Positions 1 to 7,719 of a DNA stretch of 64,000 nucleotides are shown here, in pieces. The DNA is from Sulfurimicrobium lacus (lineage in GTDB: Bacteria > Pseudomonadota > Gammaproteobacteria > Burkholderiales > Sulfuricellaceae). The position numbers and the translations under genes are program-made. The notes under the pieces are model-generated. The model saw nothing but the letters and a program-made list of their open reading frames with translations. It had not been told where the DNA came from and did not search any database. Position 1 is the stretch's first letter. The number at the start of each line of letters is the position of its first letter. The stretch spans positions 1,843,501 through 1,907,500 of the forward strand of contig NZ_AP022853.1 in NCBI RefSeq assembly GCF_011764585.1, given 5' to 3'.

Positions 1-1760
1 TCAAACATATCCTCGCACAAAGCCTTGGTCTCGGCCGATACCAGGATGCGCGCCACGCCCTTGGTCTGGCCCTCGATGCGGCTGGCCAGGTTCACGGTGT
101 CGCCGATGGCGGTGTAGTCCTGGCGCCGCTCCGAGCCGATGAAGCCGACCACCGCCGGGCCGCTGTGGATGCCGATGCCCACATCGAAAGACGCGCCCGC
201 CTCGCCCAGTTCGCGCTTGAATTCCTGCAGGCGTTCGCTCATTTCCAGCGCTGCCGCGACGGCGTTTGCCGCGTGGTCCGGATCGGCCGCCGGCGCCCCC
301 CAGAAGGCCATGATGGCGTCGCCGATAAACTTGTCCAGGGTGCCGCCGTGGCGGAAGATGACTTCCACCTGCATGCTGAAATAGCGGTTCAGCATCGCCA
401 CCACTTCCGGCGCAGTGTGCTGCTCGGAATAGGTGGTGAAGTTGCGGATATCGGAAAACAGCACCGACAGGGTCTGGGTCTGGCCGCTCAGGCTCTGTGC
501 CGTTTTGCCCTGGCCGACCAGCTGGTCCACCACGCGCGGGTCGAGAAAGCGGTTGAACATCTGCACCGTCTGCTCGCGTGCTTTTCGTTCGCGCAGGTAC
601 TCGCGCAGCGCGGCGGCAAAATAGAATGCCCAGGCAAACAGCAGCGGGGTCAGCACCGGCATCAGCCATTGCCAGGCAACGGCGGCGTAAGCCGCGCCCA
701 GCAATAGGGCGCTGACGCCCAGCAGCACGCCGCCCACGGCAAGGGTGTGGCGGTGGTGGCGCAGGAAGGCGAGCAGCAGCCCTGCCACCAGCACCAGGGC
801 CAGCAGCGGGGCGGCAAAGGCGGGCGCGGCCTGCAGGTAGCCGCGGTTTTTCAGGTTGTCGATGGCGGTGGCGAGGATTTCCACCGCGGTGTGGCGCCCG
901 CTGATGGGGGTGTTGCGGATGTCGTGCAGGCCGGCGGCGGAAGCGCCGACGATGACGATTTTCCCCGTCAATTCGTGCTGGTCGCGCCGCGGCGTCTTGC
1001 GGCCGGCATCCTGGTAGAGGTCGGAATAGGAAATGTGCGGATGGGACAGCGCCCCGCCGCGCCAGCCGAGGATGATCTGCTGCCGGTCCGGCACGGCATA
1101 GCCCAGGTCGCGCGCTACCCGCGCCGGGAGCGACGGGACGCGCCAGCCGTAGGCCGGCATGTAGAGGTCATAACGGCGCCCGACGCCGTCTTCGTCTTCG
1201 TGGTAATTGATGGTTCCCACGCGCCAGTTCTTCTCGGCCAGGACCACCGGCAAGGAAACGGCCAGCCGCGCATCCGGCTGCGCGCTCCCGGTTGCCGCGA
1301 TGCCCGTAAGCGGCGCGAGGATTTTCAGCGGTACGCCGACGCCGTCGCCGTTGGCTTCCAGGCGCACCATGGGAAAGTAGGTGTTGCGCGTCGCAGCGAC
1401 CGTCTCGTCGAACAGGGCGTCGCTTTCCGGGCGGTCGATGTCCTTCTCGGTGAAGGTGAGGTCGAATACGATGGCTCGCGGTTGCTGCTTTTCCAGCGCG
1501 GCGACCAGTTCGCCATGCACGGAACGCGGCCACGGCCACCGGCCGACTTCATCCGCCATGCTGGCCAAGCTTTTTTCGTCGATGTCGACGATGACGATAT
1601 CGGGGTCGGCCTGCAGTCTCAGGGCATGGCTGCGGATGAAGAAGTCCGATACCCGGTTTTCCAGCGGCAGCAGGAAATGGAGCGCCGACAGTTCGGTCAC
1701 CGCCAGCAGGGCAATGGCGCCGGCCAGGAGGAAAAGGGTATTGATGGAAAATCGTCGCAT
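1..1760 (-). CDS. CHASE2-domain class III adenylate cyclase (3' end outside window)
   Basis: A membrane-bound class III nucleotidyl cyclase expected to make cAMP in response to a periplasmic signal. The reading frame is open from the ATG at 1760 to the window edge (586 codons), so the C-terminus is missing. One N-terminal hydrophobic helix is followed by a CHASE2 sensor region (about residues 30-330, with the DIVIVDIDEKS stretch), then hydrophobic segments at about 345-425 and the cyclase domain from about 430. Visible catalytic features are the metal-binding FSDIRNFT (about 432), the second motif DKFIGDAIMAFWG (about 474) whose Lys favours ATP, and NLASRIEG with the transition-state Asn and Arg. 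All key residues are present. It is divergent from ilvE. Long overlapping open frames on the other strand are high-GC shadows. Confidence 0.88.
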   Translation of the reverse strand, partial: MRRFSINTLFLLAGAIALLAVTELSALHFLLPLENRVSDFFIRSHALRLQADPDIVIVDIDEKSLASMADEVGRWPWPRSVHGELVAALEKQQPRAIVFDLTFTEKDIDRPESDALFDETVAATRNTYFPMVRLEANGDGVGVPLKILAPLTGIAATGSAQPDARLAVSLPVVLAEKNWRVGTINYHEDEDGVGRRYDLYMPAYGWRVPSLPARVARDLGYAVPDRQQIILGWRGGALSHPHISYSDLYQDAGRKTPRRDQHELTGKIVIVGASAAGLHDIRNTPISGRHTAVEILATAIDNLKNRGYLQAAPAFAAPLLALVLVAGLLLAFLRHHRHTLAVGGVLLGVSALLLGAAYAAVAWQWLMPVLTPLLFAWAFYFAAALREYLRERKAREQTVQMFNRFLDPRVVDQLVGQGKTAQSLSGQTQTLSVLFSDIRNFTTYSEQHTAPEVVAMLNRYFSMQVEVIFRHGGTLDKFIGDAIMAFWGAPAADPDHAANAVAAALEMSERLQEFKRELGEAGASFDVGIGIHSGPAVVGFIGSERRQDYTAIGDTVNLASRIEGQTKGVARILVSAETKALCEDMF

Positions 1761-1877
1761 ATTCCGGCAGGGTAACGGCAAACCGCAGGACGGGCAACCG
1801 CGCCGGGATCCGTTCCTCAAGCGGGCAAAATTGAGCTACAATTTCCACCTTTACACAGCTTTTTCCGGAGAATTACG

Positions 1878-2798
1878 ATGTCTATGTCCGACCGCGACGG
1901 CCTGATCTGGTACGACGGCAAGATGGTGAACTGGCGCGATGCCACCACCCACGTGCTGACCCACACCCTGCACTACGGCATGGGCGTATTCGAAGGGGTC
2001 CGCGCCTACAAGACCGACAAGGGCACCGCGATTTTCCGCCTCAAGGAACACACCGACCGACTGTTCCGTTCGGCGCACATCCTCGGCATGAAGATGCCCT
2101 ACGACAAGGAAACCATTTCCCAGGCGCAACTCGCCGCCGTGCGCGACAACAAGCTGGAGTCCGGCTATCTGCGTCCGATGGCGTTCTACGGCGCGGAAGC
2201 CATGGGAATTTCGGCCAAGACGCTGAGCACCCACGTGATCGTCGCCGCCTGGCCGTGGGGCGCCTACCTCGGTGCCGAGGCGCTGGAGCATGGCATTCGC
2301 GTCAAGACCTCGTCCTACTCTCGCCACCACGTCAACGTCACCATGTGCAAGGCCAAGGCCAACGGCAATTACATGAATTCCATCATGGCCCACCGCGAGG
2401 CGGAACATGACGGCTATCAGGAAGCGCTGCTGCTGGACGTGGACGGGTTCGTGGCGGAAGGCTCGGGCGAGAATGTTTTCATCGTGCGCAACGGCAAGCT
2501 CTATACCCCGGACGCGACCGCCGCGCTGGAAGGCATCACGCGCGACGCCATTATTCAGCTGGCGGCGGAAATCGGTCTGCAGGTGATCGAAAAACGCATC
2601 ACGCGCGACGAAGTCTACACTGCCGACGAAGCCTTCTTCACCGGCACCGCGGCGGAAGTCACGCCGATTCGCGAACTCGATAATCGCGCGATCGGCACTG
2701 GCGACCGCGGTCCCATCACGGCCAAACTGCAAAGCATGTACTTCGACTGCGTGACCGGAAAATCGGCCAAGCACCAGGACTGGCTCTCACTCGTATAA
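1878..2798 (+). CDS. ilvE: Branched-chain amino acid aminotransferase IlvE
   Basis: A PLP-dependent class IV aminotransferase that catalyses the last step of Leu/Ile/Val synthesis (2-oxo acid plus glutamate), cytosolic. It has 306 residues, normal for the family. It starts with the conserved DGLIWYDGKMVNW segment, has THTLHYGMGVFEG and RLKEHTDRL near the N-terminus, and Lys160 in the KANGNYMNS context is the expected PLP Schiff-base lysine. The glycine-rich EGSGENVF and EGITRDAI cofactor motifs follow. The ATG at 1878 is preceded by GGAG at 1867-1870. A TACAAT -10-like hexamer lies at 1837-1842 without a convincing -35. A hairpin repeat follows directly, then a small zinc protein gene, a pairing I recall from other betaproteobacteria. 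Confidence 0.95.
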   Translation: MSMSDRDGLIWYDGKMVNWRDATTHVLTHTLHYGMGVFEGVRAYKTDKGTAIFRLKEHTDRLFRSAHILGMKMPYDKETISQAQLAAVRDNKLESGYLRPMAFYGAEAMGISAKTLSTHVIVAAWPWGAYLGAEALEHGIRVKTSSYSRHHVNVTMCKAKANGNYMNSIMAHREAEHDGYQEALLLDVDGFVAEGSGENVFIVRNGKLYTPDATAALEGITRDAIIQLAAEIGLQVIEKRITRDEVYTADEAFFTGTAAEVTPIRELDNRAIGTGDRGPITAKLQSMYFDCVTGKSAKHQDWLSLV

Positions 2799-2799
2799 C

Positions 2800-2925
2800 G
2801 TGAAACTCGCGTAGCGAGCCTGCGGCCCCCTCTCCCGCATGCGGGGGAGGGCAGGGGTGGGGGAAACGGGTATGGAAAGTTTCATTATCAGGGGTGGCAC
2901 ATTCGCCATGCCCGTTAAGAAGGAG
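2800..2925 (+). repeat. Dispersed intergenic hairpin repeat, copy A
   Basis: A non-coding block between ilvE and the zinc-finger gene that recurs at 59223-59340 in the same orientation. It contains a short perfect hairpin (CTCGC at 2806-2810 with GCGAG at 2814-2818) and a second palindrome around CCCGCATGCGGG. The core at 2829-2869 is identical over 41 bp to 59251-59291, and similarity continues with scattered changes on both sides, including a shared AAGTTTCAT box and a TATCAG/GATCAG box. Two intergenic copies in one 64-kb window suggest a REP- or MITE-like family. No transposase gene is linked. Confidence 0.75.
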
Positions 2926-2930
2926 GTTGC

Positions 2931-3137
2931 ATGCAAAACGATCTGGCGGACAACACCAAGCGTTACATCGAAGTGACTGCCGAAGACCTGCCCTTGCATT
3001 GCCCCACCCCGGGCATGGCGTTGTGGAGCAGCCACCCGCGCGTGTACCTGCCGCTGGAAGAGAAGGGCGAGGCGCTGTGTCCCTATTGCGGCACGATGTA
3101 TAAACTCAAAGGCGGCGCCACGCACAAGCATCACTGA
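2931..3137 (+). CDS. Small zf-CHCC zinc-binding protein
   Basis: A 68-residue protein of the zf-CHCC family, related to the zinc-binding region of mitochondrial complex I subunit NDUFS6. The likely Zn ligands are Cys in the LHCPTPG segment, the two Cys of CPYCG and a His. It ends in THKHH. A strong AAGGAGG ribosome-binding site lies 5 bases before the ATG at 2931. Such genes often follow ilvE in betaproteobacteria. The exact function of the bacterial family is not established. The preceding intergenic hairpin repeat runs nearly up to its ribosome-binding site. Confidence 0.85.
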   Translation: MQNDLADNTKRYIEVTAEDLPLHCPTPGMALWSSHPRVYLPLEEKGEALCPYCGTMYKLKGGATHKHH

Positions 3138-3226
3138 GTCGCCTCTTGTATGGCGTCAGGCGCCCCTGGCGTATCACCCCACGTTCAACTTATTGCGCCA
3201 GCATGGCCTGGTTGTGAAAGGCTTTG

Positions 3227-4147
3227 ATGAAGCAATTGGCTCTGAAAATCGATGTCGATACTTACCGCGGCACTCGGGAAGGCGTGCCGCGCCTGGTAGA
3301 GATGCTGCAGCAGCATGAGGCCCAGGCCACTTTCCTCTTCAGCCTCGGCCCCGATCACACCGGTCGCGCCATCAAGCGCGTATTCCGTCCCGGCTTCATG
3401 AAAAAAGTCTCGCGCACTTCGGTACGCGAGCATTACGGCCTCAAGACCCTGATGTACGGCACCCTGTTGCCCGGTCCGGATATCGGCAAGCGCTGCGGCG
3501 ACATCATGCGCCAGGTGCGCGACGGCGGCTTTGAAGTCGGGATACATTGCTGGGACCATGTTTATTGGCAAGACAATGTGGCGCATCAGGATGTCGCATG
3601 GACAGCGCGGGAACTGCAGCGTGCCTGCAATCGGTTTGAGGATGTTTTCGGCGCGCCCGCCAAGGTTCACGGCGCGGCAGGCTGGCAGATGAACCTGCAC
3701 GCCTTGCGCCAGGAGCAGCGACTGGGCTTCGACTATTGCTCAGATACGCGCGGCAGCGGCCCCTTCGTGCCCATCTATCGCGCCGAGATTATCAATTGCC
3801 CGCAATTGCCGACGACGCTGCCGACGCTGGACGAATTGATCGGCGTGGACGGCATCACGGTCGAAAACGTTGCCCAGCATTTGCTGAAACTGACCGAAAC
3901 CCCGTCGCCAACCGGCCATGTCTACACCCTCCACGCCGAGATGGAGGGCATGAAGCTGTCTGGCGTGTTCGAGGAACTGCTCGCCGGGTGGCGCGAACAG
4001 GGCTATCAGCTGGTTTCGCTGGAGCAGTATTTCGCCGGGCTGGATGTGGCCAAGCTGCCGCGCCATGAGGTGAGCTTCGGTGAGATTCCGGGGCGTTCCG
4101 GCGATCTCGCCTTGCAGGGGCCGCAATTTCTTCCTTTAGCGGAGTGA
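3227..4147 (+). CDS. arnD: ArnD-like polysaccharide deacetylase
   Basis: A polysaccharide-deacetylase-fold (NodB) enzyme closest to ArnD, which deformylates 4-deoxy-4-formamido-L-arabinose on undecaprenyl phosphate. Visible motifs are LKIDVDTYRGTREGVPRL (the metal-binding Asp is in the IDVDT box), GIHCWDH with the two metal-binding His, and VYTLHAEMEG near the C-terminus, all in the order seen in ArnD. It has 306 residues. A TTG at 3224 is also in frame, but GAAAGG at 3216-3221 is better spaced for the ATG at 3227. No other arn gene lies in the window, so the substrate may be another formylated or acetylated lipid-linked sugar. The next gene starts 7 bases after its stop, so the two may be co-transcribed. 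Confidence 0.82.
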   Translation: MKQLALKIDVDTYRGTREGVPRLVEMLQQHEAQATFLFSLGPDHTGRAIKRVFRPGFMKKVSRTSVREHYGLKTLMYGTLLPGPDIGKRCGDIMRQVRDGGFEVGIHCWDHVYWQDNVAHQDVAWTARELQRACNRFEDVFGAPAKVHGAAGWQMNLHALRQEQRLGFDYCSDTRGSGPFVPIYRAEIINCPQLPTTLPTLDELIGVDGITVENVAQHLLKLTETPSPTGHVYTLHAEMEGMKLSGVFEELLAGWREQGYQLVSLEQYFAGLDVAKLPRHEVSFGEIPGRSGDLALQGPQFLPLAE

Positions 4148-4154
4148 ACGAGCT

Positions 4155-4607
4155 ATGAACCAGCCGATTCCCGATTTCGATTTGCCGGCGACAGGCGGCA
4201 CGCCGTTTCAGCTTTCCGCCTTGCGCGGCAAGAAGGTCGTGCTGTATTTCTACCCCAAGGACTCCACGCCGGGTTGCACGACCGAGGCGCAGCAGTTTCG
4301 CGACCTGTACCCGCAGTTCCAGGCGGCAGGGTGCGCGGTATATGGCATTTCGCGCGACAGCATGAAATCGCACGAGAACTTCAAGGCCAAGCAGGAGTTG
4401 CCGTTCGAGTTGTTGAGCGATGGCGAGGAAAAAGCTTGTGGGTTGTTCGGCGTGATCAAGATGAAGAATATGTACGGCAAGCAGGTGCGCGGCATCGAGC
4501 GCAGCACTTTCGTGTTCGACGCCGCCGGTGAGTTGCGCCGGGAATGGCGCGGCGTAAAGGTGCCGGGCCATGCCCAGGAAGTGCTGGAGTTCGTTAAGGC
4601 GCTTTGA
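4155..4607 (+). CDS. bcp: Peroxiredoxin Q / BCP
   Basis: A 150-residue thiol peroxidase of the BCP/PrxQ group that reduces hydrogen peroxide and organic hydroperoxides with thioredoxin-type donors. The active site YPKDSTPGCTTEA carries the peroxidatic Cys (about residue 40) with the conserved Pro and Thr, and the structural Arg is in the IERSTFVFD segment. In many PrxQ proteins a resolving Cys lies five residues after the peroxidatic one. Here that position is Gln (TTEAQQF), so another Cys, in AAGCAVYG or EKACGLFG, or a 1-Cys mechanism would be needed. Its stop codon directly abuts the stop of the convergent HAD gene. Confidence 0.93.
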   Translation: MNQPIPDFDLPATGGTPFQLSALRGKKVVLYFYPKDSTPGCTTEAQQFRDLYPQFQAAGCAVYGISRDSMKSHENFKAKQELPFELLSDGEEKACGLFGVIKMKNMYGKQVRGIERSTFVFDAAGELRREWRGVKVPGHAQEVLEFVKAL

Positions 4608-5369
4608 TCATGCGTTTTCGTGCCACTGCCGGAGCAGTGCCACGTCGACATAGGCCTTGCCGTTCAGGTCGCCGCTGAATACCTGGCAGGCCTGCCCCGG
4701 TTCGCCCAGGTCGCTCAGCACCGCCAGCGCGCCCGGAAACTCATGATCGGTGGTGTAGTCGTTGATCGTGACCAGCGTCTTGATGCCGGCCCCCAGGCTC
4801 GATTTCAGCCCGTTTTCCGAATCCTCGAAAGCCAGACACGCGGCCGGATCGAGGTTCATCCGCTCCAGCGCCCAGAAGTAAATGTCGGGCGCGGGTTTCT
4901 TGGCAGGTACGATGTCGCCCGCGGCGATGACTTCGAACCAGCTTTCCGCGTCAGGTGCCAGACTGTATTTGAGCAGGGCGGTGACGTTTTCCGGCGTGGT
5001 GGTGGTGGCGATGGCCAGGCGCAGGCCGGCTGTGCGCGCTTCTTCGAGCAGGCGCCGGATGCCGGGGCGCACCGGGATGAGCCCACCGCTCAGCAACTCG
5101 GTGTAATGCCGGGTCTTGGTCTTGTGCAGCTCGGCTACCAGCCGGTCGAAGTCGGCCGGTTTGACGTAGCGGGTGTTGAAGCTTTCCACGTAGTAGCGGA
5201 TGCGCTCCTTGCCGCCCGTTACGGCCAGTAGTTTCCCATAAAGGTCAACGTCCCAGTCCCAGTCCAATCCGAATTCGCGGAAGGCCGAATTGAATGCGAT
5301 GCGGTGTCCATCGCGCTCCGTGTCGGCAAGTGTGCCGTCCACATCGAAAATTAAAGCCTGTAAAGCCAA
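4608..5369 (-). CDS. HAD-superfamily phosphatase, CbbY/GPH-like
   Basis: A 253-residue haloacid-dehalogenase-type phosphatase, probably acting on a small phosphosugar. It shows motif I (IFDVDGTLADTERDG, nucleophile and general-acid Asp), motif II (AIATTTTPENV), the motif III Lys (VPAKKPAPDIYFWAL) and motif IV (CLAFEDSENGL), with a helical cap domain between motifs I and II. Length and motifs resemble CbbY, the phosphatase linked to Calvin-cycle operons, but no cbb gene is nearby, so the symbol is left blank. It is convergent with bcp with no gap between stop codons, and divergent from dksA. Confidence 0.88.
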   Translation of the reverse strand: MALQALIFDVDGTLADTERDGHRIAFNSAFREFGLDWDWDVDLYGKLLAVTGGKERIRYYVESFNTRYVKPADFDRLVAELHKTKTRHYTELLSGGLIPVRPGIRRLLEEARTAGLRLAIATTTTPENVTALLKYSLAPDAESWFEVIAAGDIVPAKKPAPDIYFWALERMNLDPAACLAFEDSENGLKSSLGAGIKTLVTINDYTTDHEFPGALAVLSDLGEPGQACQVFSGDLNGKAYVDVALLRQWHENA

Positions 5370-5400
5370 TTGGTTATCTCCATTCCGGCAATGAGCCGGC

Positions 5401-5429
5401 TTGCGGTAAGTAAAATTATCTGCTATTAA
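5401..5429 (+). promoter_or_regulatory. Candidate sigma-70 promoter of dksA
   Basis: TTGCGG at 5401-5406, a 17-base spacer, then an extended -10 (TG at 5421-5422 one base before TATTAA at 5424-5429). Transcription would start near 5436, about 30 bases before the dksA ATG. This is a hand match, not a computed score. Confidence 0.5.
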
Positions 5430-5467
5430 AGCGCTTTTGCGTAAATCCGAAGAAGAGTAGAGAGCAC

Positions 5468-5890
5468 ATGTCCGCTGAAATACACAAGCAGTTCATCCCA
5501 TACGAACCAAAAGCGGGGGAAGAGTATATGAACCCGCAACAACACGCGCATTTTCGCAAAATCCTCGAGGACTGGAAAGCCGAACTGAGCCAGGACATCG
5601 ACCGTACCGTGCACACCATGCAGGACGAGGCTACCCTGTTCGCAGACCCCAACGACCGCGCCAGCCAGGAGTCCGACATGGCCCTGGAACTGCGCAACCG
5701 TGACCGTGAGCGCAAGTTGATCAAGAAAATCGACGAAACCATTGCCAATATCGAATCCGGTGATTACGGCTACTGCGAAAGCTGTGGCGTGGAAATCGGT
5801 CTGAAGCGCCTCGAAGCGCGCCCAACCGCAACCCTGTGCATCGACTGCAAAACACTCGATGAACTGAGAGAGAAACAAGTAGCCAAATAA
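5468..5890 (+). CDS. dksA: RNA polymerase-binding transcription factor DksA
   Basis: A 140-residue DksA that binds the RNA polymerase secondary channel and, with ppGpp, lowers rRNA promoter activity and raises amino acid promoters. It has an N-terminal helical region, a coiled coil with the acidic tip D60-P-N-D63-R-A (the DxxDxA signature of true DksA), and a C4 zinc finger (Cys103, 106, 124 and 127). The ATG at 5468 is preceded by an AGAAGAGTAGAGAG purine-rich ribosome-binding region. It is transcribed alone and followed by two hairpins, the first of which includes its own stop codon. Confidence 0.96.
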   Translation: MSAEIHKQFIPYEPKAGEEYMNPQQHAHFRKILEDWKAELSQDIDRTVHTMQDEATLFADPNDRASQESDMALELRNRDRERKLIKKIDETIANIESGDYGYCESCGVEIGLKRLEARPTATLCIDCKTLDELREKQVAK

Positions 5891-5908
5891 TTTTGGCTAC
5901 TTGTTTTC
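5876..5908 (+). terminator. Rho-independent terminator overlapping the dksA stop
   Basis: A 12-base perfect stem (CAAGTAGCCAAA at 5876-5887 pairing with 5892-5903) with a 4-base loop, followed by TTTT. The dksA stop codon TAA falls at the top of the stem and loop (5888-5890). Confidence 0.8.
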
Positions 5909-5948
5909 AGTGAAGGCTAACATGTTCAGCATGTTATGCCGGAGCAAA

Positions 5949-5983
5949 AAACAGGCCGCCAATCAATTTGGCGGCCTGTTTTG
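5949..5983 (+). terminator. Second, bidirectional-looking terminator downstream of dksA
   Basis: An 11-base GC-rich perfect stem (AACAGGCCGCC at 5950-5960 with 5970-5980), preceded by an A-run and followed by TTTT, so it could act on either strand. It lies 60 bases past the first dksA terminator. Confidence 0.8.
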
Positions 5984-6020
5984 GTTATGCATTACCGGTT
6001 AACGGGAGTTGGTCAGCCAC

Positions 6021-6440
6021 ATGTCGGATTTCAAAACCGCCTTTTATGGCACTTTCTATAGCCTGATGTCCTGGAAGCAGCTTACCGAGTTCTGGGTCAG
6101 GGTTGATCCACAGGCGGGCTGGCATCTTTATGCGATCGGCGAGCCTGTGCCGACCGCGCCGGCTTCCGCCGAAGAGGTCAGCCGCTTTGTCCAGGAAGTG
6201 GATGCCTTGCTGCGGCGCGACCATAAAGAAGATTACTGCGCCATCGTCTATGCCGATAACCTGGAAAAGCCCACCCTGATCAAGATCTACGATCCCAACA
6301 ACCTCGGCGTGTCGTGCGGTTCAAGCAAGAATCCGCCCTTGCCGGGCTGGGTGATGAGCGTCATGCCGCCGACCGAAATGCAGCCCAAAGGCATCATTCC
6401 CGCCGGGCGCCAGCGCTGGTGGCAATCATTGTTTGCCTGA
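6021..6440 (+). CDS. Conserved hypothetical protein, 139 aa
   Basis: A soluble protein with no signal peptide or membrane segment and no motif I can name. Visible traits are an N-terminal aromatic-rich segment (FYGTFYSLMSW), an acidic central part, and a C-terminal stretch with SCGSSKNPPLPGWVMS followed by QRWWQSLF. The frame also has a TTG at 6009, but GGGAG at 6004-6008 abuts it. The ATG at 6021, 12 bases from GGGAG, is chosen. Codon use matches the neighbours. It lies between the dksA terminators and the rnf operon with its own short intergenic gaps, so no operon partner is evident. Confidence 0.7.
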   Translation: MSDFKTAFYGTFYSLMSWKQLTEFWVRVDPQAGWHLYAIGEPVPTAPASAEEVSRFVQEVDALLRRDHKEDYCAIVYADNLEKPTLIKIYDPNNLGVSCGSSKNPPLPGWVMSVMPPTEMQPKGIIPAGRQRWWQSLFA

Positions 6441-6565
6441 TTGTTCGCGATGGCTGCTGACAGGCATGCCATCAAGAGTCCCTTTATCCGCGCGGGCGTA
6501 ATGGTTGCATCATCCTGTGGCGCGGAAGATAATCCGACTGTTACCCTGCTAGTACATTGCGCGCC

Positions 6566-7141
6566 ATGGAAAACTATTTTCTTATCCTGATCGGAACGGT
6601 GTTCGTCAACAACATCGTCCTCGCCAAAATTCTTGGCCTGTGTCCCTTCATGGGCGTGTCCAAGAAGCTTGAAGCGGCTATGGGGATGGGCATGGCCACC
6701 GCTTTCGTGCTTACCCTCGCGTCTGGCGCCAGCTACCTGGTCAATCAGTACCTGCTGGGGTCGGAACTGACCTACTTGCGTACCCTGTCGTTCATCATCG
6801 TGATCGCCGGGATTGTCCAGTTTACCGAGATGTTTATTCGCAAGACCAGCCCGGTGCTGTATCAGGCGCTGGGCATTTACCTCCCGCTAATTACCACCAA
6901 TTGCGCGGTACTGGGGATTCCGCTCCTCAACGTGCAGGAAAATCATAATTTCATCGAATCGCTGCTTTTCGGTTTTGGCGGGGCAGTCGGCTTTGCCCTG
7001 GTGCTGACCACCTTCGCCGCCATGCGCGAGCGACTCGAGGGCGCGGACGTGCCCCTGCCGTTCAAGGGCTCCGCCATCGCCATGGTGACGGCCGGGCTGA
7101 TGAGCATCGCTTCCATGGGCTTTTCCGGACTGGTTAAATAA
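6566..7141 (+). CDS. rnfA: Rnf electron transport complex subunit RnfA
   Basis: An integral inner-membrane subunit (191 residues, six predicted helices) of the Rnf/Rsx complex, which couples electron flow between NADH and ferredoxin (or SoxR reduction) to ion movement. It starts [32 protein letters not shown], very close to known RnfA, with a Cys in LCPFMG and another in TTNCAVLG, positions linked to a membrane FeS centre in this family. An in-frame TTG at 6557 is ignored in favour of the ATG at 6566. It is the first gene of rnfABCDGE-nth. Confidence 0.95.
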   Translation: MENYFLILIGTVFVNNIVLAKILGLCPFMGVSKKLEAAMGMGMATAFVLTLASGASYLVNQYLLGSELTYLRTLSFIIVIAGIVQFTEMFIRKTSPVLYQALGIYLPLITTNCAVLGIPLLNVQENHNFIESLLFGFGGAVGFALVLTTFAAMRERLEGADVPLPFKGSAIAMVTAGLMSIASMGFSGLVK

Positions 7142-7146
7142 CACCT

Positions 7147-7719
7147 ATGTTTAATGCGCTGCTGGTGATGATCGGTCTGGCCGTGGTACTGGGCGCAGTA
7201 CTCGGTTTCGCTTCCCTCAAATTCAAGGTGGAAGGCAATCCCCTGGTGGAGAAGGTCGACGCCATCCTGCCCCAGATTCAATGCGGCCAGTGCGGCTTTC
7301 CCGGATGCAAGCCCTATGCCGAGGCGATCGCCAGCGGCAACGTGGCGATCAACTTGTGCGCTCCAGGCGGCGAGGCCGTCATGAAGCGTCTTGCCGACCT
7401 GCTGGGTGTCGAGCCGCAACCGCTCGCGGCCGAGGCGGCGCTGCCGAAGCCCAAGCAGGTTGCGCTGATCGACGAGCAGACCTGCATCGGTTGCACCTTG
7501 TGCTTCCAGGCCTGCCCGGTGGATGCCATCGTCGGCGCGGCGAAGCAGATGCATACCATCCTCGATTCGGAATGCACCGGCTGCGAACTGTGTCTGCCGC
7601 CCTGCCCGGTGGACTGCATCACCATGGTGGCGGTTGAAGAGGGGCTGAGCGGCTGGAAATGGCAATACCCGGTGTATCCGATCAGCGATGCCAGGAAGGA
7701 TGTCGAGGTGACGACATGA
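7147..7719 (+). CDS. rnfB: Rnf complex ferredoxin-like subunit RnfB
   Basis: A 190-residue FeS subunit that links soluble ferredoxin to the complex. It has an N-terminal membrane helix (residues 3-22), a 4Fe-4S binding region with Cys46, 49, 54 and 71, and two ferredoxin 4Fe-4S motifs (Cys113/116/119/123 and Cys143/146/149/153). All cluster ligands are intact. It starts 6 bases after rnfA, and its stop overlaps the rnfC start (ATGA at 7716-7719), implying translational coupling. Confidence 0.95.
   Translation: MFNALLVMIGLAVVLGAVLGFASLKFKVEGNPLVEKVDAILPQIQCGQCGFPGCKPYAEAIASGNVAINLCAPGGEAVMKRLADLLGVEPQPLAAEAALPKPKQVALIDEQTCIGCTLCFQACPVDAIVGAAKQMHTILDSECTGCELCLPPCPVDCITMVAVEEGLSGWKWQYPVYPISDARKDVEVTT

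Noticed and set aside
747-2774. Long open frames opposite the cyclase and ilvE (747-1775 plus; 1851-2774 minus)
   Set aside because: They are antisense shadows of clearly functional genes in high-GC DNA; the translations are Gln/His/Arg-rich and match no family.
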